This document shows positions 21,804 through 32,959 of a stretch of DNA of 64,000 nucleotides, piece by piece. This DNA comes from Mesorhabditis belari (taxonomy: Eukaryota > Nematoda > Chromadorea > Rhabditida > Rhabditidae). The translations under genes and the position numbers were made by a program. The stretch covers positions 364,001 to 428,000 of the forward strand of contig CAUEEP010000883.1 of NCBI GenBank assembly GCA_958450365.1, read 5' to 3'. Numbering within the stretch: position 1 is the stretch's first letter; every line of letters begins with the position of its first letter. The notes beneath the pieces were generated by a model. It saw nothing but the letters and a program-made list of their open reading frames with translations, did no database searches and had not been told where the DNA came from.

Positions 21804-22062
21804 CTACAGTAAATACTGTAATAGACTCGTACAGTCGCGTAGTCGCACAGGTTTTTTAGTATTTCATTTTTTTCAAAGCGCCCGTACTTTCAAAAAATGT
21901 GTCTTTGGTATCAAAAAATAGCTGAAATTCAGGGCTATTTTTTGATACCTAAGCGCGCATTGTAGCATAAACGAGTGTCGAGAAAAACTCGTTCAAAGCT
22001 AGGCTACGCAACACTCCGCACCGTCATTATGGGGGTGGGGTACTATTACAGTATTTACGGTA
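21804..22062. mobile_element. MITE, family B, just after a stop codon
   Basis: Reverse-orientation copy with the same ends and inner TTTTTTGATACC palindrome. It starts 17 bases downstream of the TGA of the membrane-protein gene, so it is a candidate donor of 3' UTR sequence. Confidence 0.9.
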
Positions 22063-23420
22063 TTTTAAAAATATTGAAGAATATATTATTGGTTTAGTAG
22101 TGTTGAAGCTGTTGAAGCTGAGATTTTGAAACTTCAAAGATTTGAATTCTTTCGCTAGCAAGCCGTATCTTTTTTTGTCATGAAGTTTTTTGAAACACGC
22201 AATTTCTAGTCACTATTAGAACTTTTTTTTTTTCTCTTTGTACAATTTTCTTCTTCTCACAATCTTCTTGTCAAATTTGTTAGTCTCAAATTTTTTGCAC
22301 GAATCAAAGACGCTTACAAATATTTATATCGATCAACTCAGTTACCGTATTTGAGAGTTTTCCTTTGTGCGTTTGCCATTTGCTTTAAAATGAACGGGTA
22401 TTTGAATAAATTGTTTGAAAAGTGGAGATCACAAAAAGCATAAAGTATTTCTGAGGCTGATGAAAGGGCAAAATAATAAAGGATTTTTGAAAAACCCACA
22501 ATAAAAATGAGGAATTTGACGGAGATCAAAGAAAACTTGAGCAAATTTGAGCTATTTAAATGGTGATTCATCAAGTTACCATTTTTCTCTTTCCTATTCC
22601 TACTTGTAGTTTTTGAAGTTGACTTAAAAATACTTCAAACCCATTCTAAGCGATCCAATACTTTTTTTTCGGAGTCTAACAAGTGCCTCCGCCATCTCAA
22701 ATGTGGAACTCGAAAGCCGTGTTGACGAATATTCTGACTCTGACTCGTCACTTCTCATCTCATCTGCAGAAACATCAAAATTTTAGACACGCGTGTTGCT
22801 CTGTTAATTTTTAACCTTTCTGAACAATAAGATTACTTTTCTTGTGATCTCTTCTCAATTCATTCAGTATGATCAGTAACAATATGATTACTCAATTCAG
22901 TTCGCATCGTGATATTCGTGTTTTCTAATATTGTTTGCTCTTTTGAAATAGAGTCTTACAAAAGAGATTATAAGTAAACTGAAGTCTTTCCACTAGTCGT
23001 ATAAAATTTCGAACTCTCGATCTCGGTGTACTTTCAATTCGGTGCGATCAGAGAACTTTCTAAAGCTGAAATTTCTAGCTTGTGTTTGCTTTGTTGAAAG
23101 TAAGGTACTGTGTAGTTCTCTCATTTTAAAGTAGAATGCACAATCTTTATTCGTTCAATTGCATACACAGCATAGATAGATGAGAATGAAACAAGCAACT
23201 TAGACTAGACAATGACTTCGATACAAATTTAGAGATGAATGAATAAAAAGTTGCAAGAGGGTTAGGATGAGGAAAAATTGTCTTAAAAGAAAAAAAACAC
23301 CGAGTAGGTACAAGGAATATTTAGATCATTCTCGGGCATACTTGCAAAAGTATGCGTAAAAGGATAAGAATTTCTTTGGTCACAACAGTTTCACGAGGTT
23401 TTTACCGTTTGCAAGTCAGT
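22063..23420. other. intergenic region, nothing recognised
   Basis: AT-rich sequence between convergent genes (membrane protein on plus, convertase on minus). No exon, repeat family or RNA gene was recognised. The part near 23420 is the convertase 3' UTR. Confidence 0.6.
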
Positions 23421-26345
23421 CTAGGCCGCCAACACAAGTAACAGAATCAAGTAGACACAAATTGCAAGAAATTTCATTGGAGACATTCCATTCTGAGTCG
23501 ATTCCCCTTGTGCAGCTCGACGATACGGAGGGATTCGATCCTAAAAAAAGAAAACAGTCGATTTTAAGAAGTTAAAGAATGCGTTTGTTACCTGAGCTGT
23601 CAATCCAGAAACGGCATATTCAACAGATGATTGTGGTGCTGCGTTATGGCTTGGATCGCCCGATTGGGCCGGTTCAGCGGTTCCGTACAACAAAAGAGAC
23701 CAATCTTCAATCGTTCCTAAACTTTGAAAAGTGTACGTTAGAGTGCAAAAGTATATCAAAATAGTTTACCTTTCAGCTTCGGATTGTCCGTGACCGATTC
23801 AACGATCAACACCCATGTGCCCCGTGGATCTTCGCCCCATTGTTGAACGGAAAGGAATGGCCATTTTTGGAATCCGTTTGAGTTGTAGTCAAATGGACGG
23901 GGTGGAAGAAGTATCGATCGAGTCCCAGCCGGTGAGATTAGCGTCAATTTCAAATCACCGCGTCTTCCGTATTGAATGGTGGAAAGCACCTAAGTGATTG
24001 TTTAATTTAAATTAAACAACTCAATATATTTACCTGTACATGTTCTAGATACAACACTGGCGTCCCTATTTGACATCCGGTCACTTCGATCGTGAAATTC
24101 ATTCGAAAACGGCCGGATACCGGACGTGGACTTAAATTTGGAAAAAAATTATTAGAGAATGTAAATAGCCTACTTTGGTCGATTCAATTTGTACTCATAG
24201 ATGCAAAGATTTTGTTCAGGAGCTTTCTTCCAAGTTTTTGCCATTTTCACAAGAGCTGCTCCATCCATCAATCCATATCCAAATCTAAAAGATAAAAATA
24301 AGATTTGTTTTAATTCAGAATCATTCCTACTTGCTGCTCACTTTTCGACCAACTCCATTTGTTGACCATCCCGCGGTGCTGAGAAGAGGCTTCGGATTGG
24401 CTGTTCGCACGACAAGATGTTGCACATCACGCCACGTAAGTTTCGAACTAAAAAAGGAGATAGTTGTGTAACTAAATCTGACTCTCACTTTGCTTCAAGA
24501 GCAAGTGCAATAATTCCAGCCGCCAGTGGTGCAGATGCTGAAGTTCCCGTATGTGACATTGTGCAACCTGTTGGCACATCAACGGTAACCTAAAAATATT
24601 CATTTTTCAGTGAATACATTATAATTCATACCACTGCAGGTTGACTCATGGCTGCCGATGAATATGTGGTGGCAATCGATGAGGGACATTCCTCCAAGTA
24701 CCTAAATCATCATTTGCAAGCAAGACCATAAAGCCAACCATGGCTCACGATTATCCGAAGTTGCTGAAGAAATGGATAAAGTGTAGATGGAAGTTGTGTA
24801 ACCATCGGCGGAACATGAATCTTGTCTAAGCTAAGGAAATCAATCAAAATCTATCCAAAACGTTACCTTGATCCACCATTTCCGCTTGCCCAAACGAAGA
24901 TATTCCCCTTTCCATTTCGTCCACTCTTTATTCCCCGATGGAAAGCTTCTCGTGCGAGCGGTCCCGGTCCATCAAATGTTTGCCCATCATCTTCTGGTCC
25001 CCAACTCGCTGAATAGATGTCGATGTGGTTTTGATTCAATGAGAGAGCGGCCGCTTCAACCGAATCAAAGACTAAATATAACCATCGCACAAAGTTCTAA
25101 TGATCAAGATGAACTACGTAACTCACCAGCTCCATCCAACATGCGCACTCCACCAATGTTCGCTTTGTACGCAATACCGACGCCGCATTGATTGTTCCCA
25201 GCAACAGCAGCCACTTCTCCTGCACATCGTGTTCCATGTCTAAAAAGGGTGGTCTTTATTTAGGCAAAACCAATTACACTATATCTTCGCCATTTAAAGT
25301 GTCTTACTTATTATCGCCATTATTTCGCGGTGTCGGATCATCGTCATGATCATTTATATCGGAGGAGGCCATTGGATCGTAATTGGCAATGAGATCGGGA
25401 TGATCGCGTTGAATACCTAAAACAATCAAAAATGAATATACATAATAAAACACAGGCTAACCATCATCAAGTATCGAAACGGTGACATTTCGGCCAGCGT
25501 ATCCCATCAACCAAGCCTCTCGCACATTCATATCGAATCCACCATCAGCCCCACCAGTCTGTAAATGAAAAGATTACTAATGATCAAATTCAAACTCACC
25601 AAGTACCACTGATTTTTGTATAACGGATCGATCCACGGCAGTTGAGGGACTTCAAGTGTCGATTTTCGTCGAGCCATATGATGTATCGTTTGTTTTGTTG
25701 CTCCGATCAAATCTTCACCGGTTTTTTTCTAACAGATTGTCATTAGAATGATTTTTGGATTGTTTACCTCTCAGAATGCAACAAAATATACCTCTTGCAC
25801 GTCATCGATGTGAATATAATCTCGTTTCGATCGCTTTTTTGGTCGTTGTTCTTCAACCTAAAGAAGTCGATTACCTAAATGCCAACAAATAGCAACAAAC
25901 CCATTCCACAGCGGGATGTTCACCAAGTTGCTCAGAAGTTGTCCGTTTTCGTCGATATGCATGGTCCGGCTGTTCGTGATAAAAGAAGTAATGATTCTCC
26001 ATGAAAGGTTCGCCCTAAATTTAAAAATTCCTATGTAAGCAACAAAAAAAACAGAATAAAAGCTGTACAACTTACTTTAACAACCATTCCGTATCGTTTC
26101 GCAATTTGATGAGCAAGCTCGTCATCTTTTTCTTTTAATCGAATCACCGTATGCGTGGAATCAATGTAATCCGTATCATTCAGCCAATCCTAAATTGTTA
26201 GTGTGAAGAATATAACATTCACTTGATAAATTCAATCCATCCTTTAAAAAACATAAAATTTATATACCTTGCTAGGTTCTTCATTAGCGATTACACATCC
26301 AAAAAGGAGAAACACGACGATGAGCAACTTCAGCGAAATGACCAT
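23421..26345 (-). CDS. furin-type proprotein convertase (kexin/subtilisin family)
   Basis: Ca2+-dependent serine endoprotease of the secretory pathway, cutting precursors after dibasic sites. Eighteen exons (minus): 26268-26345, 26076-26189, 25901-26014, 25792-25857, 25600-25728, 25462-25558, 25308-25416, 25127-25239, 24867-25071, 24739-24825, 24632-24701, 24489-24589, 24331-24447, 24174-24284, 24034-24130, 23770-23989, 23592-23716, 23421-23540; total 690 aa. Order: signal peptide ([19 protein letters not shown]), prodomain with internal RRKR and final RSKR cleavage sites, catalytic domain with Asp in SILDDG, His in HGTRCAGE, oxyanion Asn in WASGNGG and Ser in [11 protein letters not shown], then the P domain ([26 protein letters not shown]). 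The C-terminus ends with a hydrophobic stretch ([16 protein letters not shown]): a membrane anchor or GPI signal. Asn, not Asp, at the oxyanion position excludes the PC2/EGL-3 class. Best fit is KPC-1 or BLI-4 type, without a Cys-rich tail; the orthologue is not certain. Confidence 0.96.
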
Positions 26346-26629
26346 TCAACAACGGAAAATTTGAAAATGGATGTGCCCAGAAAATGTCGTAAAGAAGAAA
26401 TTGTTATGTTTTAAAGTTAAAACAAAGTAGCTAGATCAAAGTACTGCTAAACAGCTAAATGAAGGTAAACAAAACGAAAAAAAAATTACAGAAAAGCCAA
26501 CTTTTCAGATCCGATGAGAGACGACGAAGAGAAATGGACCTGCAGAAGGAATGAAAATTTCGAACCTCTCATTTCCGTATAAACCAACGTTAAATGCAAA
26601 CTTAAAAGTTCCCATGGTGATTACATCGG

Positions 26630-27095
26630 TCAAAAGTTGGGGCGCTAGGAAAAGCGCCGCGTTTTTTGCGCCAATTTCATTTGCGCCACGTTTCATTTGC
26701 GCCAAACTTACGCTTATGAAAATCACTGTTACAAATCACTTTTTCTCAACTTCTAACCAACTTTTTTTCAGTTTTCTACTTCACAATTTTAGTTCTCACT
26801 GTTTTCAATTAGAAAACACGTTTAAATACCTATACAGCCTCCAAAAACAGTCATTTTTGTGTCCCCGATTGGGCTTTTTACTCTCTATATCGATCATATG
26901 CCATTTTCAGATCCGGTGAAGGCGGCAAAATAGGGAGCATCGTCAATGAGGAAAAACTGAAAAAAATATATAAATGGTCAATCAATGGAGTTGGTAGGAA
27001 AGTGTGTTGAAAAGTGCAAATGGCGCAAAAAAAAATTTGGCGCAAATGATACGTGGCGCAAATAATTCAGCGCATTTGCTAGCACTCCCAAAAGT
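26630..27095. mobile_element. GCGC-rich inverted-repeat element upstream of the convertase
   Basis: The left end (AAAAGTTGGGGCGCTAGGAA, then CATTTGCGCCA units) is mirrored at the right by TGGCGCAAAT units and GCTAGCACTCCCAAAAGTT. It lies about 300 bases upstream of the convertase start and so may sit in its promoter region. Confidence 0.65.
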
Positions 27096-27965
27096 TAGTT
27101 CGGGATAGAAAAGAATTGCGATAAAAAACTCACAAAAGTAGTTACAAATACTAGAGCATTCAGCTTATCTGCGATTTCTATCAAACTTGACCGATAAGGA
27201 AATTTAGTCTCTTACAATCCCAGAGTAAAATACCTTTTTTAATCAACAGGTCGTGAACTACTTATTTTATCTCTCATAAAATCATAAAACCTACTTTCTC
27301 GCACTTCAGCTGTATTGAAATCGATGAGCTTTCGTGGAAATCAAGACTTACATTTTGCAAAAACATTTTTTTTTGTATTTGCAAAGCCTAAGCTTTGTTG
27401 TTTTCAATTAAAATTTCAATTTTTAGCCATTTTTTTAATTACTGCACATTTTGACAAACAGAATTCTCAAAATTTCACTGCAAATAGTCAAGGTCTCAAA
27501 TTTTTCAATCCACTTTAACTTCCGGTTGCACTATTGGTGCTAGAGTAGTTAGGCGGGGGGCCAGTTTGTAAACACTGGTTCTTTCGAACTTGCCACTAGT
27601 TTTAAAAACTTTTTCTGGGGTAATTAATTGCACTGAATCCATCGGAGCAATTATAAACCATTCTGAACAACTTTTATGCCAATTTGAGCAACAATTCCGA
27701 GCCTTCAAGAGTGTCTCTCTTTTCACTGGGTTTAGAGGTGCGGGACCGAATTAAGAGGCTTAAAACCTCAAGAAACTGCTTGAAATAGCTAGAAAACAAG
27801 TACTAAAGCTTGAATAAATACCAAATTAAGAATCTACGCCTTTAAAAATTCTAGAAGCAAAAATTAGCGCGCGCTGGCTCGATAGAGATGAATGTACACT
27901 ACCCCCCGCCCAACTACTATAGCACCGCACTGTTTCTGTTTCGTATATAATGTAGCAATGTGAAA

Positions 27966-28150
27966 TGAAGTACTTTGTGGGTATGACAAGGAAATTGCAA
28001 GCGATCATGATGCGTTATTATGCGCACAAATTGCCAGCGTACATTCGATTTTGAAAGAATTCCCGGATGAAACACCGAATCACTTCCTCATCTCCTGCCT
28101 GGAGATCAAAAATTTTCATTCTTTTTTTTTGCAAATATCAAACCTCAACC
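27966..28150 (+). other. orphan coding-like segment
   Basis: Reading frame starting after TGA near 27963 encodes, in order, CGYDKEIASDHDALLCAQIA, SVHSILKEFPDE and TPNHFLISCLEIKN before TGA. The amino-acid composition and C/G-ending codons look coding, but there is no ATG, and no convincing acceptor or donor pair or recognised family. It may be a decayed exon or transposon fragment. Confidence 0.25.
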
Positions 28151-28545
28151 CGTGACCTTTGAGTTTTCAAACAAAAAAAATGATCAGATCATGCAAAATC
28201 ACTTAAATTTCGATGAATTCGGTCAAAAAAACCGGTGTTCCCAAAATGTTGAGAGATCATTTTTCTTTCTTTACGGAGAAACCATTTTAGGTCAAATTTT
28301 ATGCAAAAACGATTGCACTCGAGCATTTGGCCAAAAAATGGTCTACTGACAGTGAAAAACTCGCGAATTTCTAGACAATAATGGGGTTTTCCGGGAAAAT
28401 TCTCTGCTGAAAAGTTGAGGTTTCAACTTTTTCAAGTCAAATTTGTTGAGTAGACAACAAATCAATAAAATAACTCTTTGTGAAGATTTTTGTCTTAACT
28501 TTTCTAAAGATTTTCTTCTAAATATGTTTCCAAGTATGGCTAAAA

Positions 28546-28985
28546 TGTACAAAAAAAAGCTTGTTTCAATTTTTTTCATGTATAGAGGAAAAAGTCGATC
28601 ATCAATTACATTAAATTTCGTTAAAGTCGATGATTAACTTGAAATTTTTTCTTACTATCATGCAAAATTTGAAACAAAATTAATTAGCATTAGTTAATTA
28701 ATTAATAAAACGGGATAGGCTACTTTCGCCAATTTTTTTGCACAACAGGATCAGTTACGCAACTGGGTCATTTACGCAACTCGCCATAACTTTCTTCTAA
28801 GTGGACCAATCTTTATCATTTAGGTGTCATTTTGTAGATCTCAATAAGTGCAACAAAATGAAACCAAAATCATAAAGATTGGCTGACTTAGAAGAAAGTT
28901 ATGGCGAGTTTGCGCAAATGATCCTGATCCAAATGAGCAAAAGCAAATGATCCAAAAAAAATTGCGGATATTAGCCTACCCCTAA
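28546..28985. mobile_element. palindromic repeat, family E, copy 1
   Basis: An upstream arm shared with 55395-55560 (GCTTGTTTCAATTTTTTTCA, GTATAGAGGAAAAAGTCGAT) runs into GGATAGGCTACTTT. The inverted right end is ATTAGCCTACCC. Inside, AACTTTCTTCTAAGT and its complement pair around a central region. Confidence 0.8.
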
Positions 28986-29157
28986 ATATTCTAATAGAAG
29001 CACCCTCTATAGAAGCGTCGCGTAGTCTAAGTTTACTCTCAAATAAACGCTTATATCTCAGCACTAGTACGTTTGTTAGTATTGTTTGTAAAGCTAATTA
29101 AATGAGCAATGTTTATCATGACGTGGAAACTGTGTAAAATTCCCCTAATAGAATTCC

Positions 29158-29163
29158 TTTATT
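29158..29163 (-). terminator. AATAAA signal after the 29.2 kb minus-strand exon
   Basis: On the minus strand AATAAA occurs about 85 bases after the TGA at 29248-29250, a normal nematode 3' UTR length. It supports the proposed gene end. Confidence 0.5.
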
Positions 29164-29247
29164 TACTGACATTTACTAAAAGTTGAAACTCGTATATTTT
29201 CAGTCCCTTTTTCTTCATTTTCTCTTTTTAAAAAATTTCTCAATCGG

Positions 29248-32200
29248 TCAAAGAGAGGTCAGAGATTTGACGTCTCGATCGTCGAACATCCCCTCCTTTA
29301 GCCTGTTTGTGACGTTTCTTGAAAAAAAGTATTTCCCTCTTTATTTTCTTTCGATTTTCGTGTGTTTTCGCGATTAGACGGTGATTTTTGAGACCTAAAC
29401 GATTTCGTTGGTATAGAGGACTGAAAGTTCGACAAGAGGAATTTTTCGGGGCAATAAATTGATGGAGCGAACACAAGGACATTGAAAAGAAAAGATTGGG
29501 GAAATAATGGAGAAAATGAAGAATCGAGTCATCGGAAAGAAGATTTCCGTTTAGAGATCACAGAAAGTTTTGTGCTTTGGCTATAGACTAGAAATGTATT
29601 GAGTGGGTTGATTAGATTAAGTTATTGTAAATGTTTCAATTCAATCTCACTCTCCAATCATCTCCCAGGGTACTATTGAACACTAAATCTCGAATTGAAC
29701 CCTAAAACAAGTTTATAAGAATGGCATTGGTGTTGAAAAATGAAGCTAACGTCAGGATTTTAAGTGATTTTAATACAATTCAGATTAGAGTTTTCTTAAT
29801 TTCTTTTCTAAAAGGCACCAGTTTCAGAAAACTACCGTAATCTGCTGTAGTTTTCCTTTCGATCAACCCACCGTAAATACTGTATTAGTACCCCATCCCC
29901 CTCGTACAGTCTCGTAGTCGCAAAAGTTTTTTAGTATTTCATTTTTTTCAAAGCACCCGTACTTTCAAAAAATGTGTCTTTGGTATCAAAAAATAGCTGA
30001 ATTTCAGGGCTATTTTTTGATACCTAAGCGCGCATTGTAGCATAAACCAGTGTCGAGAAAGACTCGTTCAAAGCTAGACTACGCAACACTTCGCATCGTC
30101 ATTATGGGGGTGGGGTACTATTACAGTATTTACGGCAATTTGATATTTTGATATCATTTTGGTATAATTCCTTATCGAATGATACTAAAATTGGGCTAAT
30201 CGAGTGAAAACTGATTGCTTACTTAAGGATTGGTGTTCTTTTACGGATTACTTGATTACGATACTATGGATTATTCGATTACAATAGTTTTTCTAAAGTT
30301 GATACCTTTTAGAAGACACATTACTTACCGTAAATACTGTAATAGTACCCCACCCCCATAATGGCGGTGCGGAGTTTTGCGTAGTCTAGCTTTGAACGAG
30401 TTTTTCTCGACACTGGTTTATGCTACAATGCGCGCTTAGGTATCAAAAAATAGCCCTGAAATTCAGCTATTTTTTGATACCAAAGACACATTTTTTGAAA
30501 GTACGGGCGAAAAAAATGAAATACTAAAAAACTTTTGCGACTACGTGACTGTACGAGGGCGGTGGGTAATATTACAGTATTTACGGTATGTAGAAAACAA
30601 AGCAAGAACTCTCATTAAAAGAACAACATTCACAAAAAAAGCCGTTAACTTTGAAACGCGAATTTTCTAAAAAATTATTTCATCTATTTAGGGGGATGGG
30701 GTACTATTACAGTGTTTACGGTAGAGAAATGTATAATTTCTAGTGATTAGCCAGCAATCCAGAGCCAAAATCTGGAATCAAATTTTAAAGTTAAGAGAAT
30801 CAGAGGAATAGTGTTTTAAATAATCGACGCCTGCTTTTTTATTTTCCTTAAAAGTACGGGCGCTTTGAAAAAAATGAAATACTAAAAAACTTTTGCGACT
30901 ACGCGACTGTACGAGGGCGGTGGGGTACTATTACAGTATTTACGGTAGTTAAAATATTCTGGGTTTTTTATTGAAAACGCGTATAGCAAATAAAAGTAGT
31001 ACCCCACCGCATTTTTTTATGATTGAAATTTTGATACAACAGTCAAATTGATCAAATTTGAAACATTAGCTTTAAAATCACCGTCATCTCTTTTCTAAAA
31101 TTGTCTTTTTTCTGATATTGTTATTTTCTCAATTCAAGATTGGCCCTTATATCTATTTTTGGCTATTGTTGGCTATTTTTTTGCCTTTAGATCTCGTCAT
31201 GCAGACAAAAACAAGATCATACCAAGCATAGTCAACACATAAACTGAGACGTAGATTTTGTGCTCATAAAAAGAAAAGAAAAGAGAAAATTGATAGACGA
31301 TCTCATCATTTCCACCCAGTTTTTTGTTCATTTTTGTGACTTTTTCTGTGTTTTTGAGGTTTTCAATATTAATACAGTTGTAAAAAGTGCAGTTTCAAGT
31401 TTTGCATTCACCAATTTTGTCCAGTCGCTTCCAATTGTTCAATGGCAGCATTATCATAGTTAAAATTCTCCTACTTCCTTTTTTACAGTAGGCTATTTTG
31501 CTTATGCTTAAAGCAGCTGCAAAGTCCAAATTCTTCTCTATAGTATGCCAGAATAAAGACGTATTCAGCCTTGAATATCTTTAAACTGGGCAACTTGAAA
31601 GATATTCAAGGTATTGGCTGAATACTGTCGACTGAACACTATTCATTCTAGCATACTGTGTCATTGTACTAGAATTTTACGGTATTTTCAAGCATTTATT
31701 TTCCTCCATGCAATCAAAAGACAAATTTGTTCCCTGCGAACTTGTTTTCTCCAATTACGTGCGTGTTTGCGTGTTTCCAAATCCAAAAATGGATCTAAAA
31801 GTCAGATTCCCCATAGCCGAAAACCCCCGGGAGCAAAATATCACAAAAAGCTGAATAATTTGAATTTTAGCCGATAGAGCAAACGTAATTACGGAGCGTC
31901 GCGTTTGCGCACAGACAGACAGACGGACAGACAGACAGACGGACAGACGGAAAGATGAACAGACGGAAAGATGAACAGACGGAAAGATGAACAGACGGAA
32001 AGATGAACAGACGGAAAGATGAACAGACGGAAAGATGAACAGATGGACAGACGGGCAGAGGACAGACGGACAGACAGACAGACGGACAGACGGACAGACG
32101 GACAGACGGACAGACGGACAGACGGACAGACAGATGGACAGACGGACAGGCGGACAGACGGACAGACGGCCAGACGGACAGACGGACAGACGAGCAGACG

Positions 32201-32746
32201 GACCGATGGAAAGATGAACAGACGGACAGACAGACGGACAGACAGACGTCTCTTCTGCTTTATATACAGTAGATATGAGCTTAGTTTTAGAACAATTGTC
32301 ATAACTGCTTGTAATTTAACGCATTTTGTAATTCTAAAAGTTCAGGTTTCAACTTGTGGATTCTTAAAATTGAAACTATTAATCAATGCGCCAAAAGTTT
32401 TAAACTACAAATGCCCACTTTGAATTTATTTTATGATCAGTTTTATGTATTGCTCGTAAAATTTCCAAATCTGCTTCAGCAACGCGCTGGAACCACTTTT
32501 GCTAGCATTTCCATTGCAATCTTTTTGCTGAAACACTGATTTTTCCAATTTGCGATCCCTTGATCACTTTTGTAACCGACCAATCTTTCAGCAGCTCCCC
32601 GGTTTTTTTTTTGAAACAAATTCTTTCCCACTTTCGCCCCCGCAACTTATTCTTTCACCAATTTCCCCATTGATCATCGCTTTTTCTCATTCCAATCGAG
32701 CACAAATCAGACCCAAAATCTTTCCCTTTCCCCTTTTCATCATCAA
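29248..32746 (-). CDS. unrecognised multi-exon gene, 3' end
   Basis: Five small minus-strand exons chain in phase: 32659-32746, 32508-32532 (approximate), 29651-29701, 29395-29420, 29248-29317. The first encodes DDEKGKGKDFGSDLC then SIGMRKSDDQWGN, the second KKIAMEMLAK, the third GSIRDLVFNSTLGDDWR, the fourth SSIPTKSF, the last NVTNRLKEGMFDDRDVKSLTSL and TGA. Donors are GTGAAA, GTGGTT, GTGAGA and GTCTCA; acceptors are TTGCAG, TTTCAG, TTTTAG, CTTTCAG and TTTCAAG. No motif or family is recognised; the peptide is hydrophilic with no signal or membrane segment. The start is unknown: an ATG G|GTTCCA at about 32938 would fit the phase but is weak. The last exon is also open in another frame, so the model is provisional. 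The large 2.8-kb intron holds MITEs and a microsatellite. Confidence 0.42.
29871..30135. mobile_element. MITE, family B
   Basis: Ends CCGTAAATACTGTATTAGTA and the inverted TACTATTACAGTATTTACGG, with the usual inner TATCAAAAAATAGC palindrome. It lies in the proposed large minus-strand intron. Confidence 0.9.
30326..30588. mobile_element. MITE, family B
   Basis: Complete copy with both TACCGTAAATACTGTAATAG-type ends, in opposite orientation to the neighbour at 29871. Confidence 0.9.
30690..30950. repeat. family B fragments joined by a copy of the 20.5 kb flank
   Basis: A terminal fragment (30690-30722) and a second fragment (about 30841-30949) bracket 30722-30840. That middle stretch matches 20492-20630, the sequence flanking the family B copy at 20.2 kb (GCAATCCAGAGCCAAAATCT, AATCGACGCCTGCTTTTTTA). 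A segment of the membrane-protein intron has therefore been copied here together with MITE ends. Confidence 0.85.
31908..32255. repeat. CAGACGGA microsatellite array
   Basis: Roughly 340 bases of ACAGACGG/ACAGACAG units, with an inner block of AAGATGAACAGACGG units at 31950-32045. Long ORFs read across it on both strands are products of the periodicity. Confidence 0.96.
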
Positions 32747-32959
32747 CTGCAAGGGGGGAAATCGAATCGTCCTTTTTGGCGCAAATGAACAAAACAATTC
32801 CCCACCCAATCCTTCCTTTTTATCTTTTTTTTTCATTTCTCACTATTTTTATCTCGTTTCACATCATTTGATCACAAAATATATCTCTTTTTTGGTTGAA
32901 ATCGAAAGGTTGACGGTTCCGGCGGGAATTTGGAACCCATTCCTTTACTAATTTATTTT

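Larger units (their letters stand above)
27096..29150. other. intergenic region with coding-like scraps
   Basis: AT-rich. It includes a 61-codon open frame without ATG at about 27966-28150 and an open minus frame at 27505-27726, both protein-like in codon use but without splice context. Family E repeat occupies 28546-28985. No confident gene. Confidence 0.5.

Noticed and set aside
24863..25090. Single-exon 75-codon gene start in the convertase region
   Set aside because: It is exon 9 of the convertase read back into the upstream intron; phase and protease motifs show the spliced model is correct.
26505..26560. Exon after TTTTCAG encoding DPMRDDEEKWTCRR on the plus strand
   Set aside because: There is an acceptor, but no donor in phase and no partner exon. 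A similar TTTTCAGATCCG occurs at 26903 inside an inverted-repeat element, so it may be repeat sequence.
27505..27726. 73-codon minus-strand ORF with two Cys pairs
   Set aside because: Looks mildly coding, but the plus strand is equally open, there is no splice context and no family was recognised.
31889..32302. 137- and 134-codon ORFs across the CAGACGGA array
   Set aside because: Periodic repeat products (poly-SVRL, poly-RTDG) open on both strands with no splice or start context.
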